This document shows, one piece after another, positions 36,401 to 49,631 of a stretch of 64,000 nucleotides of DNA (its first letter is position 1; every line of letters starts with the position of its first letter). This DNA is from Branchiostoma belcheri (taxonomy: Eukaryota > Chordata > Leptocardii > Amphioxiformes > Branchiostomatidae). The notes beneath the pieces were generated by a model. That model ran no database searches. It had not been told where the DNA came from and saw only the letters and a list, made by a program, of their open reading frames with translations. Location of the stretch: NCBI RefSeq assembly GCF_001625305.1, contig NW_017802935.1, forward strand, positions 3,493,599-3,557,598. The letters run 5' to 3'. Position numbers and translations under genes: made by a program.

Positions 36401-39400
36401 TTATACCGATAGAAATGGATTTTCACCTAATTTTAACCTTCAGCCTGCTAGGGTACATGTGAGTTGCTTTTTGGTACAAGATTTCTATTGCATATGGGTT
36501 TATGCAGCAAGGACAAGGTTAAAGCACAGAACAATGTTATGTTTTACATCTATTTCAGTTACTGCTAAGTGACTGTAAAAAGCCTATCATATGTTTAGAA
36601 TCATGGTTGTTTACATTTAAGTGAAATTAACCTATCAAGATAAATTAAATGTAGTATATAATATTTACAAGGCTTAAACAACAACTGTATTTATCGCCTA
36701 GACACACATATAACATATACTTGCAAATTATAAGCATTTGTATTGTTATCACCATTGGAATATATACCAATATAGAGTAAAATCATATCTTCAAAATCTT
36801 ACCTTGAACTTGCTATTCCACATGGAAGAAAATCTGGTGTGTTACGCTGTGGGGCGGTTATACCGGCTATACAAATACAGAATCTAGTTGTACTAACACG
36901 TGTACTTACCAATGGAAGAAATGGCCTGATGAAATCTCCATGTACCATTCAGGATCATAACATTTGCTTCCCAGTTATTTCTGACTGCCTCAGACTCATA
37001 ACAGCCCTAATCTCAACACTTCCAAAAACAATTTTACCAACGATCAGGTCTAAATCTCTCCAGTTAAGGAAGCACGGACAAAGATACAATGTAATGTCAT
37101 CAAAAGCAAACCTCCAAGTGGTTACAGGTCAAGGAACTGGGCAGGTTTCTTCTGGGGAATGGTTTGGGTGAACGTTTGCAACTTGCGGCAGAAGACCTGT
37201 TATGTACATAACAATAGGGAAGAAAGAGAACCAAAACTAATGGTGATTTCGCAGCCAAATGGTGAAGAATAGGAAGTGCCGCCAACAGGACAATACGTCC
37301 ACACGCCTTTCAAAAGAATCCTATTCAACGTACGACAAAGCATCATCTTACACACATTTCAACCAGCTGTACAAAAAACAAGCAGTGCAAATGTCACCAA
37401 AACATTGTATATCTTAGAGTCTTGCAGCACTGTACTTCAAGCTCAAAATCTTGTGGTACAGTCGTATTTTAAGTTAGTATAACCACAATACCGGTATATC
37501 TTAAAAACTTGAAATACATGTAGTAGTTCTTATTCATAACAATCCTCTCCCCCTACTCCTTAGTACCTACACTGTACAAATATAAACAATAAGACTTTAC
37601 CTTGCATCAGAAAATACCGAGGTACATGTAGGCAATCTACTGGTACCGGTATCATCCTTTCAACATTGTACAGTTGATGTTCACAAAACTTGAATGCACA
37701 CAAAATACTACATGTATCTTCGACCGTATCATGTAAATGTAATAATCATCTTCTATCTAATAACTATAAAATTGTCCAGTCTGTTAGTGCAAATGTACAA
37801 TGTAGAGTCTACAAAATAGTCATAAAATCCTCTAAAAGAAGTCAAGTCGATAGTAAATAGATAAAATAAAAGGCCTTACAGTGCGTTTTGGTGGATCTTC
37901 ACTTCCGTCCCTGTCCCACGCCTTTTTGGGGGATATACTTTAAGAGCACCTTAATCAGATTAAGTGCAACTTAATTTCCTCAATGATATTAGCCTGTGCC
38001 TGGTTGTCCGTTTTCCAGGGAAATTAGTGGCGAAATTCATTAAAGGCTGGCTATATGATATGAAAAATTGGGGCAATAAAAAAAATCACACAAGATTTTT
38101 TCCTTTTGTTCTGATTTAACTGCTCTAGCAAAAAATTATGAAATACCACTAGGAAAAATGTTATATACTGAGCAACAACATACAACTAAATTAAAACAGC
38201 AAACATCGAAAATGAATTGGTGATGAAAATTTTGGGAGGTTTTAAAAATCAGTTTTAACTAAAGAATTGAGGAAAATCAAGTAGAATTCCTTTTCAGTGT
38301 TAGATGAGTGGGCAGTCGCATTTACATGTATTTGACCTTTATCAAGAACAATACAGTAAAACTAAAAGACCAAAATAATGTTTGGCATGCTATGCTGTTG
38401 ACATTCCTTAGAAGCTACAAAAACTCTGCCAAAGTCTTTCAAAACACTGTAATTGTTGCCCTGACTGGAATGCCATAATAGGCCATGTGTCAGGTCCCTC
38501 ACACTGGGTCGGTCAATGCCATCACTATTTACCTCCACCAACACGCAAAGGCACACCAGTCTCCAAAAATAGTCAGAACAATCAAACCATACCATCAAGA
38601 AAACAAATTAACCCTTGATGAACTCTTGACCTGAAAGAGGACAACAGACAACCAAAATTCTATTAAACCAAGGGCAAAACAAGATATCAAGCTACCTTGA
38701 TGAAGGTTAGACATCCAGGTAATGAGATACACACACAAAATTGTTACTGTCACTGATGTAAAGTACAGTGGATGCTACTTGAAACTTCTGACAGTTTCAA
38801 AATCCTATCCAGTTGCTCGAGTAACAATTTCTTGTGGACGCTATCAAGCTCCTTGGATTTTGGGATTCCTGAGAAAAGATGTACAGTAAGATATGAGACC
38901 ATCCATCATTAAAGAGAGACTACTCCATCAGTTCTTGACATCCTAGCCACAATAACTGCCTGCACAGCAATAACACCCAGACAACCAATTTACTAACAGC
39001 GCCATTCACCACTCAAACCATTCTCTACAAATTACTCCATAGCCTTATAAAAGCCATTCTACATATAATAAGAATGCCTTTTGCCTTATTTCTATCTAAC
39101 ATACTGTTAAAAGTAGTCTTACGATTTTCCTTGCTCATATTGCCACAGACGTCCGGACTGTTGTACAAGGATTGACCCATCTTGGGGAGTAATCATTTTC
39201 TGAGCTTACCTCAGCAAAAATGATAACAATTCATACTGTAAGTCTGAGAAGACATCCACTGGTGCTGTGAGCACAGTAGCAAACCCCTTCTTTTGAAGAT
39301 CACAAAACTGTCTCTCTGTTTTTACAGTCTCAAACGAGTCCAATAGCTTATGCTTCAAAATTATACAGTTTATTTATCCTGCTTGTAAAGTAAATTTTTT

Positions 39401-40260
39401 TCAGTTTTAAAATTGCAAAAAGGACTTTTTGTACGGTACCCTTATCCAGTCCCTGAGGACCATGTATCATAAGGACAGGGATAAAAGAGGAACGAAATAA
39501 TCACCATAAAATACCAAAGACTTAATGCATCAAATTCTGTGAGAGCCCTTTCACATACCTTGTAAGACAAAATACCCGTATTTGTAAGTCTCGTGCAATA
39601 CAAGCCTTAGAGATTTAAGTGTTTGTATCTTAATGTTATACCGGATTGAGACAAAATGCTGAACATTTATGTTCTCCATACTGATAATGCTTGGGCAAAG
39701 GAGACCATAAAAAAACCATGCCAAGACACATTGGTACAAATTAAGAGAAGCCAAAAAAACACTATCTACTAGGAGATGTTTTACAAAGCAGAATCTAGTA
39801 TTCTTTCCAGTGGGCCTAAGTAAGTAAGATAGTATTCCCTCAAAATAACTCTAAGACCTTACCTTCAGTGTCTGCCATGTTCAAGAAACATCCAGTAAAA
39901 TTTCAAAACACTGCACTGGCTGGTTTAGCGAGTTTTGACTGAAATCACAGTGGACCGACTTTGAACCCAGCAGATTGAACCTTTGCCTTTTGCCTGTCCT
40001 AATGGGTAAATACATGAGTCCACCGACGCTCCACAACTGTAAATTGACCTTTCTCAACATAGTATCACATGTTATTTACTGGGTACACAGAGAATTGGCT
40101 TGATCAGGGCTGGGAATGGTGTGTCATCCATCCTTAACTTGTCACTTTGCTACATTATAGAGGGGTGCAGGGAACAGATAAGCATCAAATGGTCCCCACA
40201 CAGCAACAGTCGTGGCATATTGATATCTGCATACAGCTGACTTGTATGTTATTTTCCCAG
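33460..40260. other. Intron H-I, middle part: nothing firmly recognised
   Basis: Long AT-rich intron. Two minus-strand frames of about 100 codons (34925 down to 34617 and 35810 down to 35529) show no family resemblance, no splice context and no conserved partner, so I do not call them genes. No transposon ends or tRNA were identified. Confidence 0.45.
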
Positions 40261-40270
40261 CCTGTGACAT

Positions 40271-40540
40271 AGAATAAAATAGCCTTCAGATCTGAATCGC
40301 TTTCACATACAGTAAAGCTCACATGTGAAAGTATCTGACAAATTCTGGTATTGTTTTTTAGTTCAACAACTTTTCCAACACTGAAAAATACAGAGCCTGT
40401 AACAATGTAGAATAAAATAGCCTTCAGATCTGAATCGCTTTCACATACAGTAAAGCTTATGTGTGAAAGTATCTGACAAATTCTGGTACTTTGTTTTTAG
40501 TTCAACAACTTTTCCGACATTGAAAAATACAGAGTTTGCA
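40271..40540. repeat. 138-bp tandem duplication
   Basis: The segment starting AGAATAAAATAGCCTTCAG at 40271 is repeated from 40409 with about 95% identity, through AAAATACAGAG. Each unit contains an imperfect palindrome around TTTCACATACAGTAAAGC and TGTGTGAAAG. It is intronic, with no sign of coding. Confidence 0.9.
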
Positions 40541-40929
40541 GGTTAGTTTCGCAATCAGGCAACTACATGTTGTCACTGAAATACACAAAGGTAGGAAGTT
40601 CCAGGTTCATGTTGATGGTAAAATAAAGGCAATAGGTGCTGTCACAGTGGAAATGCAAGGTACATGTACAGCAAAGAAATGAAGCTTTTATATCAACTGA
40701 CTTTATGTGGAATCAGAAGGTCTGGGTTCAAATCCCTGTATAATGCTGTTAATGTCAGAGTGTCAAGTAAGAGCAATTAAATGATCCTTCAAACAATTTG
40801 GTTTCTTTCGTTTTTCAATGGAATGTTTCACAAAGGAAGGAGAGTTCTCATGTGTGAAAGACAAAATGACACCATGACATTTCCAAAACATTGAATTTTT
40901 CCTCACTATTGAACAAGCCTTCCCATAGG

Positions 40930-41000
40930 TAGCATACATAGTCCAGTGGTTATTAGCGACCCTGCAACTAGAAGTTCAGAGTTTGAATCAAGTTTATGGT
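40930..41000 (+). repeat. tRNA-like SINE fragment
   Basis: TAGTCCAGTGGTTATTAGCG (A-box-like) is followed about 40 bases later by GAGTTTGAATC (B-box-like). The spacing fits a tRNA-derived SINE head. The tail is not recognised. Confidence 0.4.
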
Positions 41001-41009
41001 CAAAAAGAC

Positions 41010-44000
41010 CTAGGGGATTCTCCCTGGTAAAATAAACCTGCAAATACTGTGCATAGCGTCTGTCTTCTCTGTCACGAGCAGTGGAAAATTAGCTCTTCAG
41101 TGATCTAAATTGGTTTGAGACCACTGTCCATCTATTCTCCATCGCTACAACCTTCCTAAATGAGCATCCATGTTGACAAGCATGATGGGTAGCAGTTAAC
41201 AGTGAAAGGAAAACAGAATCTGTTTGTTCTGAAATAGGATGCTAGGTTTACTCCCACTAGTGCCAATCACAGCTAGAAAGAAAAAACAGCACCCAAATAG
41301 AACTTCCATATCAAAGTAAGACTGACATATCCTTCGAAAGAAGGAATGTTTGATAATTTCACATTTTCCTACAATACCTTTCCCTAAAACTCTTTCAATT
41401 GAATGTCTTTGTCACCTTAGGATCACTCTCACATCTACACATCTAGGGGGCCTGGGTGGCAAATTTTGGATTTAAAAACAATTTCCCACATTCTAAGGGG
41501 CAAATCATGGGGTTGAGAGTGGTTATTGTTGGTCCTTTCGATGTTTCTATATCATTTTAGCCCAAGATTTTTGTCAGTTTTGTCCATCAAGGTTGGTGGA
41601 TTGGTTCAAAAATTTTTCCGTCACATGACAACAAAGTTCCTGCAATTGACAAAAAAAATGGGTGCTGGCTAGAGCACTGAGTATCATACACATGTGGTAC
41701 AGTGTATCATCACCCCCCACCCCCTTTACCCACCTCAGTAGTATATAGAGTTCTTGATAACCTTTGCTCTAGTATCAATAAAAGATGATCAGAGAATAAA
41801 ATGCTTACCTCATAGTTCCATACATTCAAAATACAACTGAAAACCTTTGCTTGGGTCTTCTCACACAGAAATAACAACCTTGCCCTACATAAACTACTTA
41901 ATATACCATTGCTAAAAACTTGCTACTTAACGTAAAAATGAACCATCTTCACCCTTACCTTTCATCCATTCCATTTTTCCCCGTGGAGTCCATTAAAAAT
42001 CCATTGGTAACTGTTTTGTCTGTGTTTTATAGGAAATGTTGATAATTTCCCAGGAATTTTAATGCTTCGCCAATGGGCCCACGGTCGGAAAGCTTTTAAC
42101 TTTGGCCCCAGACATACGATGAATCAATCGGATCAAAATCAAATTTCCGTCGTCGCAGCGTTTAGGAGTCTTTCCCCACAACGAGAAGGATCCAAATCAA
42201 GCTCACACGGGGGTCAGGTCTAGTTAAAAGGTTGACGAAAATCCCAGACTTGAGTCAAAAGATCAACGTGAAAATTTTCTGCTGTCTCCGGACATATGAT
42301 ATATAGAAGTATCATACTTAGATTAATCACTCTTGAGATTTAGCAGTGCTAGAGCCAGACAGGATCCCCGTGTCAAAGTGGTGTTGAGTCATGTAACATC
42401 CATACTGTAAATCACATAATCTTTGCTAACTACAAATCAGCCTTTGAGGTTTTTTACAATTATTTCCCAATCAAAGCCAAAAGTTTCTGGAAAAACTTGA
42501 AGCAAAACTTGTCTTGTAAAGGTAACATTTTTTACAGAAAGACAGGGAAAAAGAAGCTGTTTTACGTAACTTAATTTCAGTGAAACTAAGTGAGTTTACG
42601 GTACCATAGACTGTCCCAGGTTGAAACGCTATTGTGTTTCCTTCAGTCTCTTGTAATGACAGGCCTAAAATCTCCCTGGGATTTTTGAAAGCCAATTATC
42701 AGATTCCCTGGAGCCAGATTGGCTACCTTACCCACCCACTCAAGGACAATGGTACGGCCCGCCATAGGTGGGTATGCACAATGGCACATTCCATGTTACA
42801 AAACAGGGGTGATGAAAAATAATTTTGATGGATACCCACTGAGGGACGATTCAACTTTGGTTAAGACACTATGACAAATGATTAAATATGATATACTCAG
42901 TTATAACATCATAAAAGAGGATTAATACAATTGATAAAGTTATAATATCATAAAAAAATAAAAAGGTTTCCCCTCTCTTCAACCTAAATGGCATATCCCA
43001 CATAATGATATTACCAATGTCTGTATTGTCAAAAGGAGCATGTTGAAAACAATTAGACTATATACAAATTTCATGACAGGTAAAAGCAGCATTGCACGAG
43101 AGAACTCTCCAGTTACAGCCCCAGTCCGTTACCCACCAATTTGCATAATTAATAATTGACAGAGTCTGTTACGCATCCTTCATCATTATTTCATAGTTTG
43201 CATTGGATGAGGGGGGCTCAAGACCAGGAATGGTAAGATGCTATGGATTTTTGTCTACAATCTAACTTATTCTGTAAATGTGTGCTTTTGATATAATTCA
43301 AATATATAGTACATAATAGTATAATTAACATATAGTAATATATAGTAATATAAATAGTCTTCCGGTCAGCTTTCTTGAGTTTCTTCTTTAATTGTGTAGC
43401 AAACACCTTGAAAGGCTACTGACTGACTATTCAGAGAAAATGTTGCATCCTTATTTGATATAAATGAAAAAGAATGCATCTATTTGTGAGAATTTCAATT
43501 TTCTTGCAACTTAAAGTACTTTCAGATATGTCCTCCTTTTTTCCATCAATAGTTAAATAATTCACATGCTTCATGTGCATTGCTACTAACCAACTCATCC
43601 ACGAGAAGGTTTGCAAGTTTTTCTTCATCATCTAGTTTAAAGTAATACATGTACATCTCACAGGACAGCGCTTATGTAAACCACATCATCATCATCATTC
43701 ATCCTCCGTAGAGGTGGAGCATACAAAGTTAGTTCGCCACAACTGTCTGTCATACATCACTGAGATGTAAAACATTTACTACATTAGAAATTCTAAAAAA
43801 TTCCCAAAAATGACTAAATATTCATACTCATAGTCATTTTTATTTCAATATAATGCATTTACTAGAGTTAAAAGATGATAATTTGGGGAATGACTGTAGT
43901 ACTAGTATGTTCTTGCTAAGTTTGCTTGTGAAGAAGAGACACTTTAAGGTTCCTATGATGTCACTGACCCCTTTTTCCTGATTTCTAGTGGTATTTTGCT

Positions 44001-45260
44001 GTAAGCTCATGATTCATAAATGCACAAACACATTTAAATGAATCCGCACCCCAACAAGACTTTTTCAACTTAACACACACACACGTGTACACAAATGTAC
44101 CTTTACAGTGAGTTGTGAACTTAAAAGGCATCAAATTATAATTGTCTAGAAAAACAAAATCAATCATAGATCACGACACCTTTCTGATGCCTACTCTTTA
44201 GTTCACCTGTATTTTACTGTCTCCCTACATTGCTGCATAAATGGTAAAAAAAAAATTAAAACTGTAAATCCAATTTGAGAATGTTAATACATTAAACAAA
44301 CAAAAAATGGTAACACTTATCCACTCCAACTGCTACTTCTGTTTTCTTAGTCTAAGTCTAACACTTTCAGGATGGAATTGAGTACAGGTGACCATAGATT
44401 TACATGTAGGTCTGTCTAAAGACTCTAAACCATCAATAAACATCCATCAACTGAAATTAACTATCTGTAACAGTAAACTACTCCTCACCTCTGCCATACT
44501 TGACATAATAGATGTCACACACAGAAGGAGATCCTCTCATCTTATAAACATACGTCTGCTACGAATGATCCGTCAGTACCGAAGACAGGGATAATCAAGT
44601 CGTTTCATCATCATATCACCCCCTGAATGACAAGACTTAATGAATTACCCTCCTGCTTTTACACTGTTGATTAGTGGGATCTATTATAGGGACTGTTCCA
44701 TCTACTTTTGTAGGGGCGAATGGGACATGTAAATGTAGTTTTTCCCCCTGTGCAAATTGGTGGGGATTCAATTTTTTTAAATCTTTTTATCCCCAGAAAA
44801 ATATGAAGCTCATTTTCTACCATCTAGTTACTGTGGTACATTTTCAGAATGGAAAATAGACTTTGGACCCTTTCATGTACACTAATCACGGAGAATAAAA
44901 ATGATGAGAAGGTGTTTTCCCCAATTAAGATGAACCACCCAGACTCTATTAAGTGAATTACAATCCTAGTGCTGATTATCATACAAATCATGGCCATGCT
45001 TTTTACCAAATGAAAATACTACCAGGTCCTACATCTCATTAATGTTATTACCTAAAGTATATACCCATGTGAGGCTAGCTGAAAAATATACTTCATCTCT
45101 CATACCACCTTTGAGTTTATCTTTCCAACATTTCATTGCAATTATCATTATCTATATTGCACATGCACATGTTTTGTATACATAGTCATAATACCGGTAA
45201 GACTTTTATGCTACAATCCTAATAGTATAAATCCATTAATCATGAAAGCATTTGTCTGGC
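41010..45260. other. Intron H-I, right part: nothing recognised
   Basis: AT-rich intron sequence with no exon, RNA gene or clear transposon end that I can support. A modest CpG cluster lies at about 42060-42270, and an AT-rich low-complexity stretch of ATATAGTA units lies near 43295-43355. Confidence 0.5.
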
Positions 45261-45272
45261 AATCTCTAAATA

Positions 45273-45469
45273 CTGTAAATACATTTTATTTTACTTTCGC
45301 AGTATGAGTGAAAATAATGTTTTGGTATTCAAAGTTTAAACAATTCTGTAGCAGACTAGAATTAGAAATACAAAACAAACATTTCTAGTGTCGTGATTTC
45401 ATGTTAACTATACAAGGATGCTGTGAATACCACAAAAATAAAGCATCGCAAACATTTAACGATTTACAG
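45273..45469. mobile_element. Small TA-target MITE
   Basis: A 197-bp segment with inverted ends CTGTAAAT and ATTTACAG, each next to TA (45271-45272 and 45470-45471). TTTCGCAG near the left end and CATCGCAAAC near the right end continue the symmetry loosely. The ends resemble those of the larger elements at 4309-5208 and 11707-12677 (CTGTAAGTCT). It is probably a related Tc1/mariner-type non-autonomous element. Confidence 0.55.
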
Positions 45470-45720
45470 TATTAGCCTTAACCTTTCAATGTACTAGATG
45501 TACAAATTGTGCATTTCGATTGTGGTTCTGTTTTTGCCACCTAAATACATATTGGATCCCTCTAACTTCTGCTTGGTGCAGCCTATCCACAGTCAGTATA
45601 ATCACACTGGCACCATTCATGTCCCCGTGGGAGGAAAAATCATCGTTTTTCATTCAGGTCAGATTAAACAAAATAGAACCTGCCACTCGTCTGAGCTCAT
45701 AAGTCACATCCACTGCGACC

Positions 45721-46075
45721 TGACTGAGAGGCGTGTCATTGTACCAGGAAGCCAGGATATTCCCCATATCAGGAAATATGGACAACCCAATTTCCAGGAA
45801 AATTGTTCTAAGAACATTCTAAGAACAATTTCAAATCCACTGCTAAATACATGTACTTTGTAACTGAGAGGCATGTCCTTGTACCAGGAAACCAGGAAAT
45901 TCTCCATATTAGGAAATATGGACATCCCAATTTCTAGGAAAATTGTTCTAAGAACAATTTCAAATCCACTGCTACCTACATGTACTTTGTAACTGAGAGG
46001 CATGTCCTTGTACCAGGAAACCAGGAAATTCTCCATATTAGGAAATATGGACATCCCAATTTCCAGGAAATTGTC
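45721..46075. repeat. 129-bp tandem repeat, about 2.7 copies
   Basis: Units beginning (T)AACTGAGAGGCATGTCCTT start at 45721 (variant), 45861 and 45990. Spacings are 140 and 129 bp; the first unit has an 11-bp internal duplication of AAGAACATTCT. Because 129 is divisible by three, a minus-strand frame stays open through the array, but nothing suggests that it is translated. It lies in the intron between exons H and I. Confidence 0.9.
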
Positions 46076-46422
46076 GTGGGAACAATTTTTCTTTGAAGAC
46101 AAAACCTAAACCTTTACAACAGTAGAGTATATTGATTTTTGCTGTAAAAGCTCTATTGGAATTAAGAAACATTTCAATGAACTTGATACTGGCAAAATAC
46201 TGGCACAATAGTAAAACAACATTACCAAAATAAAGACTTCTGTTTCTGTTCAACTATGGTACAGGGTGCAGAAATATGTTTCATAGCACTGATTATACAT
46301 GTGATGCACAATATTCTGTGCTGAATAGACTCTATTGAAGAAGGTAACAAATGTCTCTTTTATTTATATTTCTATGTATTGTAAGAAACAGAAGTGAGCA
46401 GTAGAAACAGATAAAAACCCTC

Positions 46423-46500
46423 CTGGTCCCGGGCCGGGGTTCGATCCTAAGACCTCCCGGGCACCAGTATGCCGCTCTAACCGCTCGGCCGAAAATGTCT
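46423..46500 (-). repeat. tRNA-like SINE head or tRNA pseudogene
   Basis: On the minus strand GGCCGAGCGGTTAGAGCGGC resembles a pol III A box, and GATCGAACCCC about 35 bases later resembles a B box. The acceptor and T stems do not pair properly, so it is not a functional tRNA. It is best read as a tRNA-derived SINE fragment in the intron just downstream of TRIO exon H. Confidence 0.5.
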
Positions 46501-46585
46501 AGACCCATCGGCCGTGTCAGTTGGTAGCGCCTATAAACCCTCCACTGTTACAGTGTTATGCTGTTCAACTGTAGAAAAGACTCAC

Positions 46586-46708
46586 CATAGAGTTCATGGC
46601 GAAGTGGCTGTGCTCTGCCTGCAGCTCCAGAGCGATCTTGTGCGTGGCTCCGATCTCCGTAAAGTTGACCACAAATAGTTCCTTGTTGTGACTCAACCAC
46701 TCAAACAT
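46586..46708 (-). CDS. TRIO: TRIO exon H: spectrin repeat
   Basis: A 123-nt exon (41 codons, phase 0 to 0) with acceptor tttcag|ATG and donor TCTATG|gtgagt. It encodes MFEWLSHNKELFVVNFTEIG then ATHKIALELQAEHSHFAMNS. Human TRIO has MFDWITHNKGLF, YTEIGTSH and LQTQHNHFAMNCM at the same place. The following intron is about 17.2 kb, by far the largest between recognised exons. Confidence 0.95.
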
Positions 46709-47003
46709 CTGAAAGCAACAGAAACCACAAACTGTTAACATGCCTGTCATTACAAATGACAGGAAAATTAAAGAGGATTACACGTAAGTCTGTTCAAATT
46801 GTATAGTTGCAACAAAATACATCCACAAATATCTTACTTAGCCCTGATCTACAAACTACTGCACAATTTGACAAACTACACGTACCTCCAGAAATCTAAA
46901 TATCATTAACATTAATCAAGTGCTCAGAATTGATCCCTTGCTTCTTTTCTTCTTACTATTGCTTGAAGCCCAGTCTCTGGCTACTGGTTATGTACCATTT
47001 TTA

Positions 47004-48102
47004 GGCCACACCAATTTAATTTGTTGGTTCTCGGATTCGCCTCTTCATTTTTTTCTGATTTGCAAAAAAAAAAAAAAAAGATTCTGGTTCTGAATCAACT
47101 AAAAAATGCTCATATNNNNNNNNNNNNNNNNNNNNNNNNNNNNNNNNNNNNNNNNNNNNNNNNNNNNNNNNNNNNNNNNNNNNNNNNNNNNNNNNNNNNN
47201 NNNNNNNNNNNNNNNNNNNNNNNNNNNNNNNNNNNNNNNNNNNNNNNNNNNNNNNNNNNNNNNNNNNNNNNNNNNNNNNNNNNNNNNNNNNNNNNNNNNN
47301 NNNNNNNNNNNNNNNNNNNNNNNNNNNNNNNNNNNNNNNNNNNNNNNNNNNNNNNNNNNNNNNNNNNNNNNNNNNNNNNNNNNNNNNNNNNNNNNNNNNN
47401 NNNNNNNNNNNNNNNNNNNNNNNNNNNNNNNNNNNNNNNNNNNNNNNNNNNNNNNNNNNNNNNNNNNNNNNNNNNNNNNNNNNNNNNNNNNNNNNNNNNN
47501 NNNNNNNNNNNNNNNNNNNNNNNNNNNNNNNNNNNNNNNNNNNNNNNNNNNNNNNNNNNNNNNNNNNNNNNNNNNNNNNNNNNNNNNNNNNNNNNNNNNN
47601 NNNNNNNNNNNNNNNNNNNNNNNNNNNNNNNNNNNNNNNNNNNNNNNNNNNNNNNNNNNNNNNNNNNNNNNNNNNNNNNNNNNNNNNNNNNNNNNNNNNN
47701 NNNNNNNNNNNNNNNNNNNNNNNNNNNNNNNNNNNNNNNNNNNNNNNNNNNNNNNNNNNNNNNNNNNNNNNNNNNNNNNNNNNNNNNNNNNNNNNNNNNN
47801 NNNNNNNNNNNNNNNNNNNNNNNNNNNNNGCTCATATTTTGCCCCCAACAGTTGAGGAAATTCCTTTTCTTCCTAGTTGTTACAGTTTTTTCCATCTATA
47901 AAGGCAGTGGTTTGATTAAAAGTTCAAAATTTGTACTTTAAATTTTAACCCAGCCTTTTTTGTTGACTTCATGGCTCATATTGTAGCATTTGGGGCTATA
48001 ATAGGATGCCTAGACCTGTTTTTATTTTTATTTTTTTTCGCCCTGTCGCTTCATATTTTTTCTGAAAAAATCCGAGAACCAACAAATTAAATTGGTGTGG
48101 CC
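47004..48102. mobile_element. Harbinger-like MITE interrupted by an N tract
   Basis: The left end GGCCACACCAATTTAATTTG and the matching right end are inverted repeats of over 30 bp, flanked by TTA on both sides (47001-47003 and 48103-48105). The TWA target site points to PIF/Harbinger. The true length is probably near 385 bp because the 714-N gap inside looks spurious. The related element at 53466-53833 has the same interior without a break. It has no coding capacity. Confidence 0.82.
47116..47829. other. 714-base N tract, probably a spurious gap
   Basis: The base string GCTCATAT ends the left flank and begins the right flank of the N tract. The sister element near 53560-53575 reads continuously through AAATGCTCATATTTTGG. 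The two contig ends therefore overlap, and little or no sequence is missing. Confidence 0.75.
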
Positions 48103-48351
48103 TTACAATGATAATACAATGTAAACCCACAAGACAGAGGCAAATGGCCAGCTGTCAACAAGCCTCAGCATCAGTGTGCAAGCATGTCTAACCCTCAGAA
48201 CATGGGGAAGAACAGACACTTAACCGGATACTAGTATTTTGTGAGTGAGTGATACAATAGAAAATTGGCCCTAAGTGGACAATATTGCATTACAAAGAAA
48301 GTACAAAACATTGGACCCTCTCCGCACTTGTCGGTTGCCCCCTGACCCTAC

Positions 48352-48506
48352 CTTCTCACAGTCGTTGTCGAAGAGACGGAGCTGGAAGCACTGGTCTAAC
48401 TTGAGTTTGCGAATGTGCCACAGCTGCTGGAGTCTCTGTCGCGTGGCGTGAAGATTCTCCACCAGACTAGTCACACGGGGGGCTTCGCTTTGGAAATCAG
48501 CAGTAC
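48352..48506 (-). CDS. TRIO: TRIO exon G, copy 1: spectrin repeat
   Basis: A 155-nt exon with acceptor cgtag|GT and donor GAGAAG|gtaggg, ending in phase 0. It encodes RVTSLVENLHATRQRLQQLW then HIRKLKLDQCFQLRLFDND. It joins in frame to exon H (MFEWLSHNKELF), as human FEQDAEKMFDWITHNKGLF predicts. Confidence 0.93.
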
Positions 48507-48873
48507 CTACGAAGCGGAAAAAAACAATTTACGCACCACAGTTCCCTCTAAAAAAGTTGAATCACTAAACTGAAATAAACTTTTTCACTGCAACCCATCG
48601 GCCACACTAGCCAGGACATTAGAACATTTTCCACACTGTAAAAATCAATCAATGTAAAACCTAAAATTGTTTTCAAGCAGACGTACTGTATTAAAGTTCT
48701 AAACATACTTAATCTACATGTAATAGATGGTCATGCCATAGTAGCTTTGTACAGTAATTACATCACAGGCATTTCTATAGCACTGAGATGGGCATATCGC
48801 TCAGGAATAAGAAGTAAAAAAAAACTCTAATGCTTTAGTTTTAACCAAACATAGTATTTCATCAGTGCCCTAC

Positions 48874-49144
48874 CTGACACCATTGCATGGTTCTCCCCTA
48901 TACCACTGTCTCCTGTCCCTTCCTCAGCTTTCATCACCCCGATCTTTTCCAGAAGTTTCTGCCCCTCCGTTTCTAACTGTTCGATCGGGGCTTTGGAGAT
49001 TTTCTTCTTGCGAGAGTTGTGTTCCTCCATCATGAGTTTGGCACCGGCAAGGTCGTCTGCAAAGTCGTTAGCGTTCATTGCTTCCTCCAGGGTCTCGAAC
49101 TTGTCCAGCAAGTCCAACGCAGAGTAGACGAATTCTTCAAGGGC
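48874..49144 (-). CDS. TRIO: TRIO exon F, copy 1: first spectrin repeat
   Basis: A 271-nt exon with acceptor ccccccag|GCC and donor GTCAG|gtaggg. It encodes the first spectrin repeat: ALEEFVYSALDLLDKFE, ANDFADDLAGAKLMMEEHN, KKKISKAPIEQLETEGQKLL. The amphipathic heptad pattern and the KAPIE-L--EGQKLL block align with human TRIO. It leaves with one base that pairs with GT at the start of exon G. Confidence 0.92.
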
Positions 49145-49631
49145 CTGGGGGGTTAGAAACATTCACTTTGTACAATTCTTTTAGAATATTGAGCAGCCAT
49201 CTAGGTATCCTACAAGCATTTCATAGCTTGAGAATATTTATATACAGGAACAAACAAAACTTCCATAACTTTCTGGAAATAACATTGGAGGATTAGAAAC
49301 ATTCTCTTTGTAGACTTCCTTTGAAATAATGAGTATAATCACAAGATAAAACTACATCAGTGGCCATCTTGGCGTCCTACAGAATATGCTTTTCAGTAAG
49401 TAATAGGTCAACTGTTTTTAGACATTTAGGGATCTTTTGAAACTCTCTAAAACTAACCACTAAGGGTAGAAAATCAGAGACCAGAGGAATATTTACGTAT
49501 AAAAATTTATGTAACAATCAAGACCAAATGAGTACATTTAGCTTTCTGCAAATAACATTTTGATACGTGGTAATTATGACCAATAACAAATAGTAATATT
49601 TGCATAAAAGCGTGAGAAATCCCTCGCTTAC

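Noticed and set aside
45721..46075. CRISPR-like array
   Set aside because: Long contiguous units without spacers in animal DNA; ordinary tandem duplication.
46423..46500. Functional tRNA gene
   Set aside because: A and B boxes are present, but the acceptor and T stems do not pair, so it was called a tRNA-like SINE fragment.
47021..47941. Open frames of 249-306 codons on both strands
   Set aside because: They run through the N tract, so the apparent length is an artefact of unknown bases.
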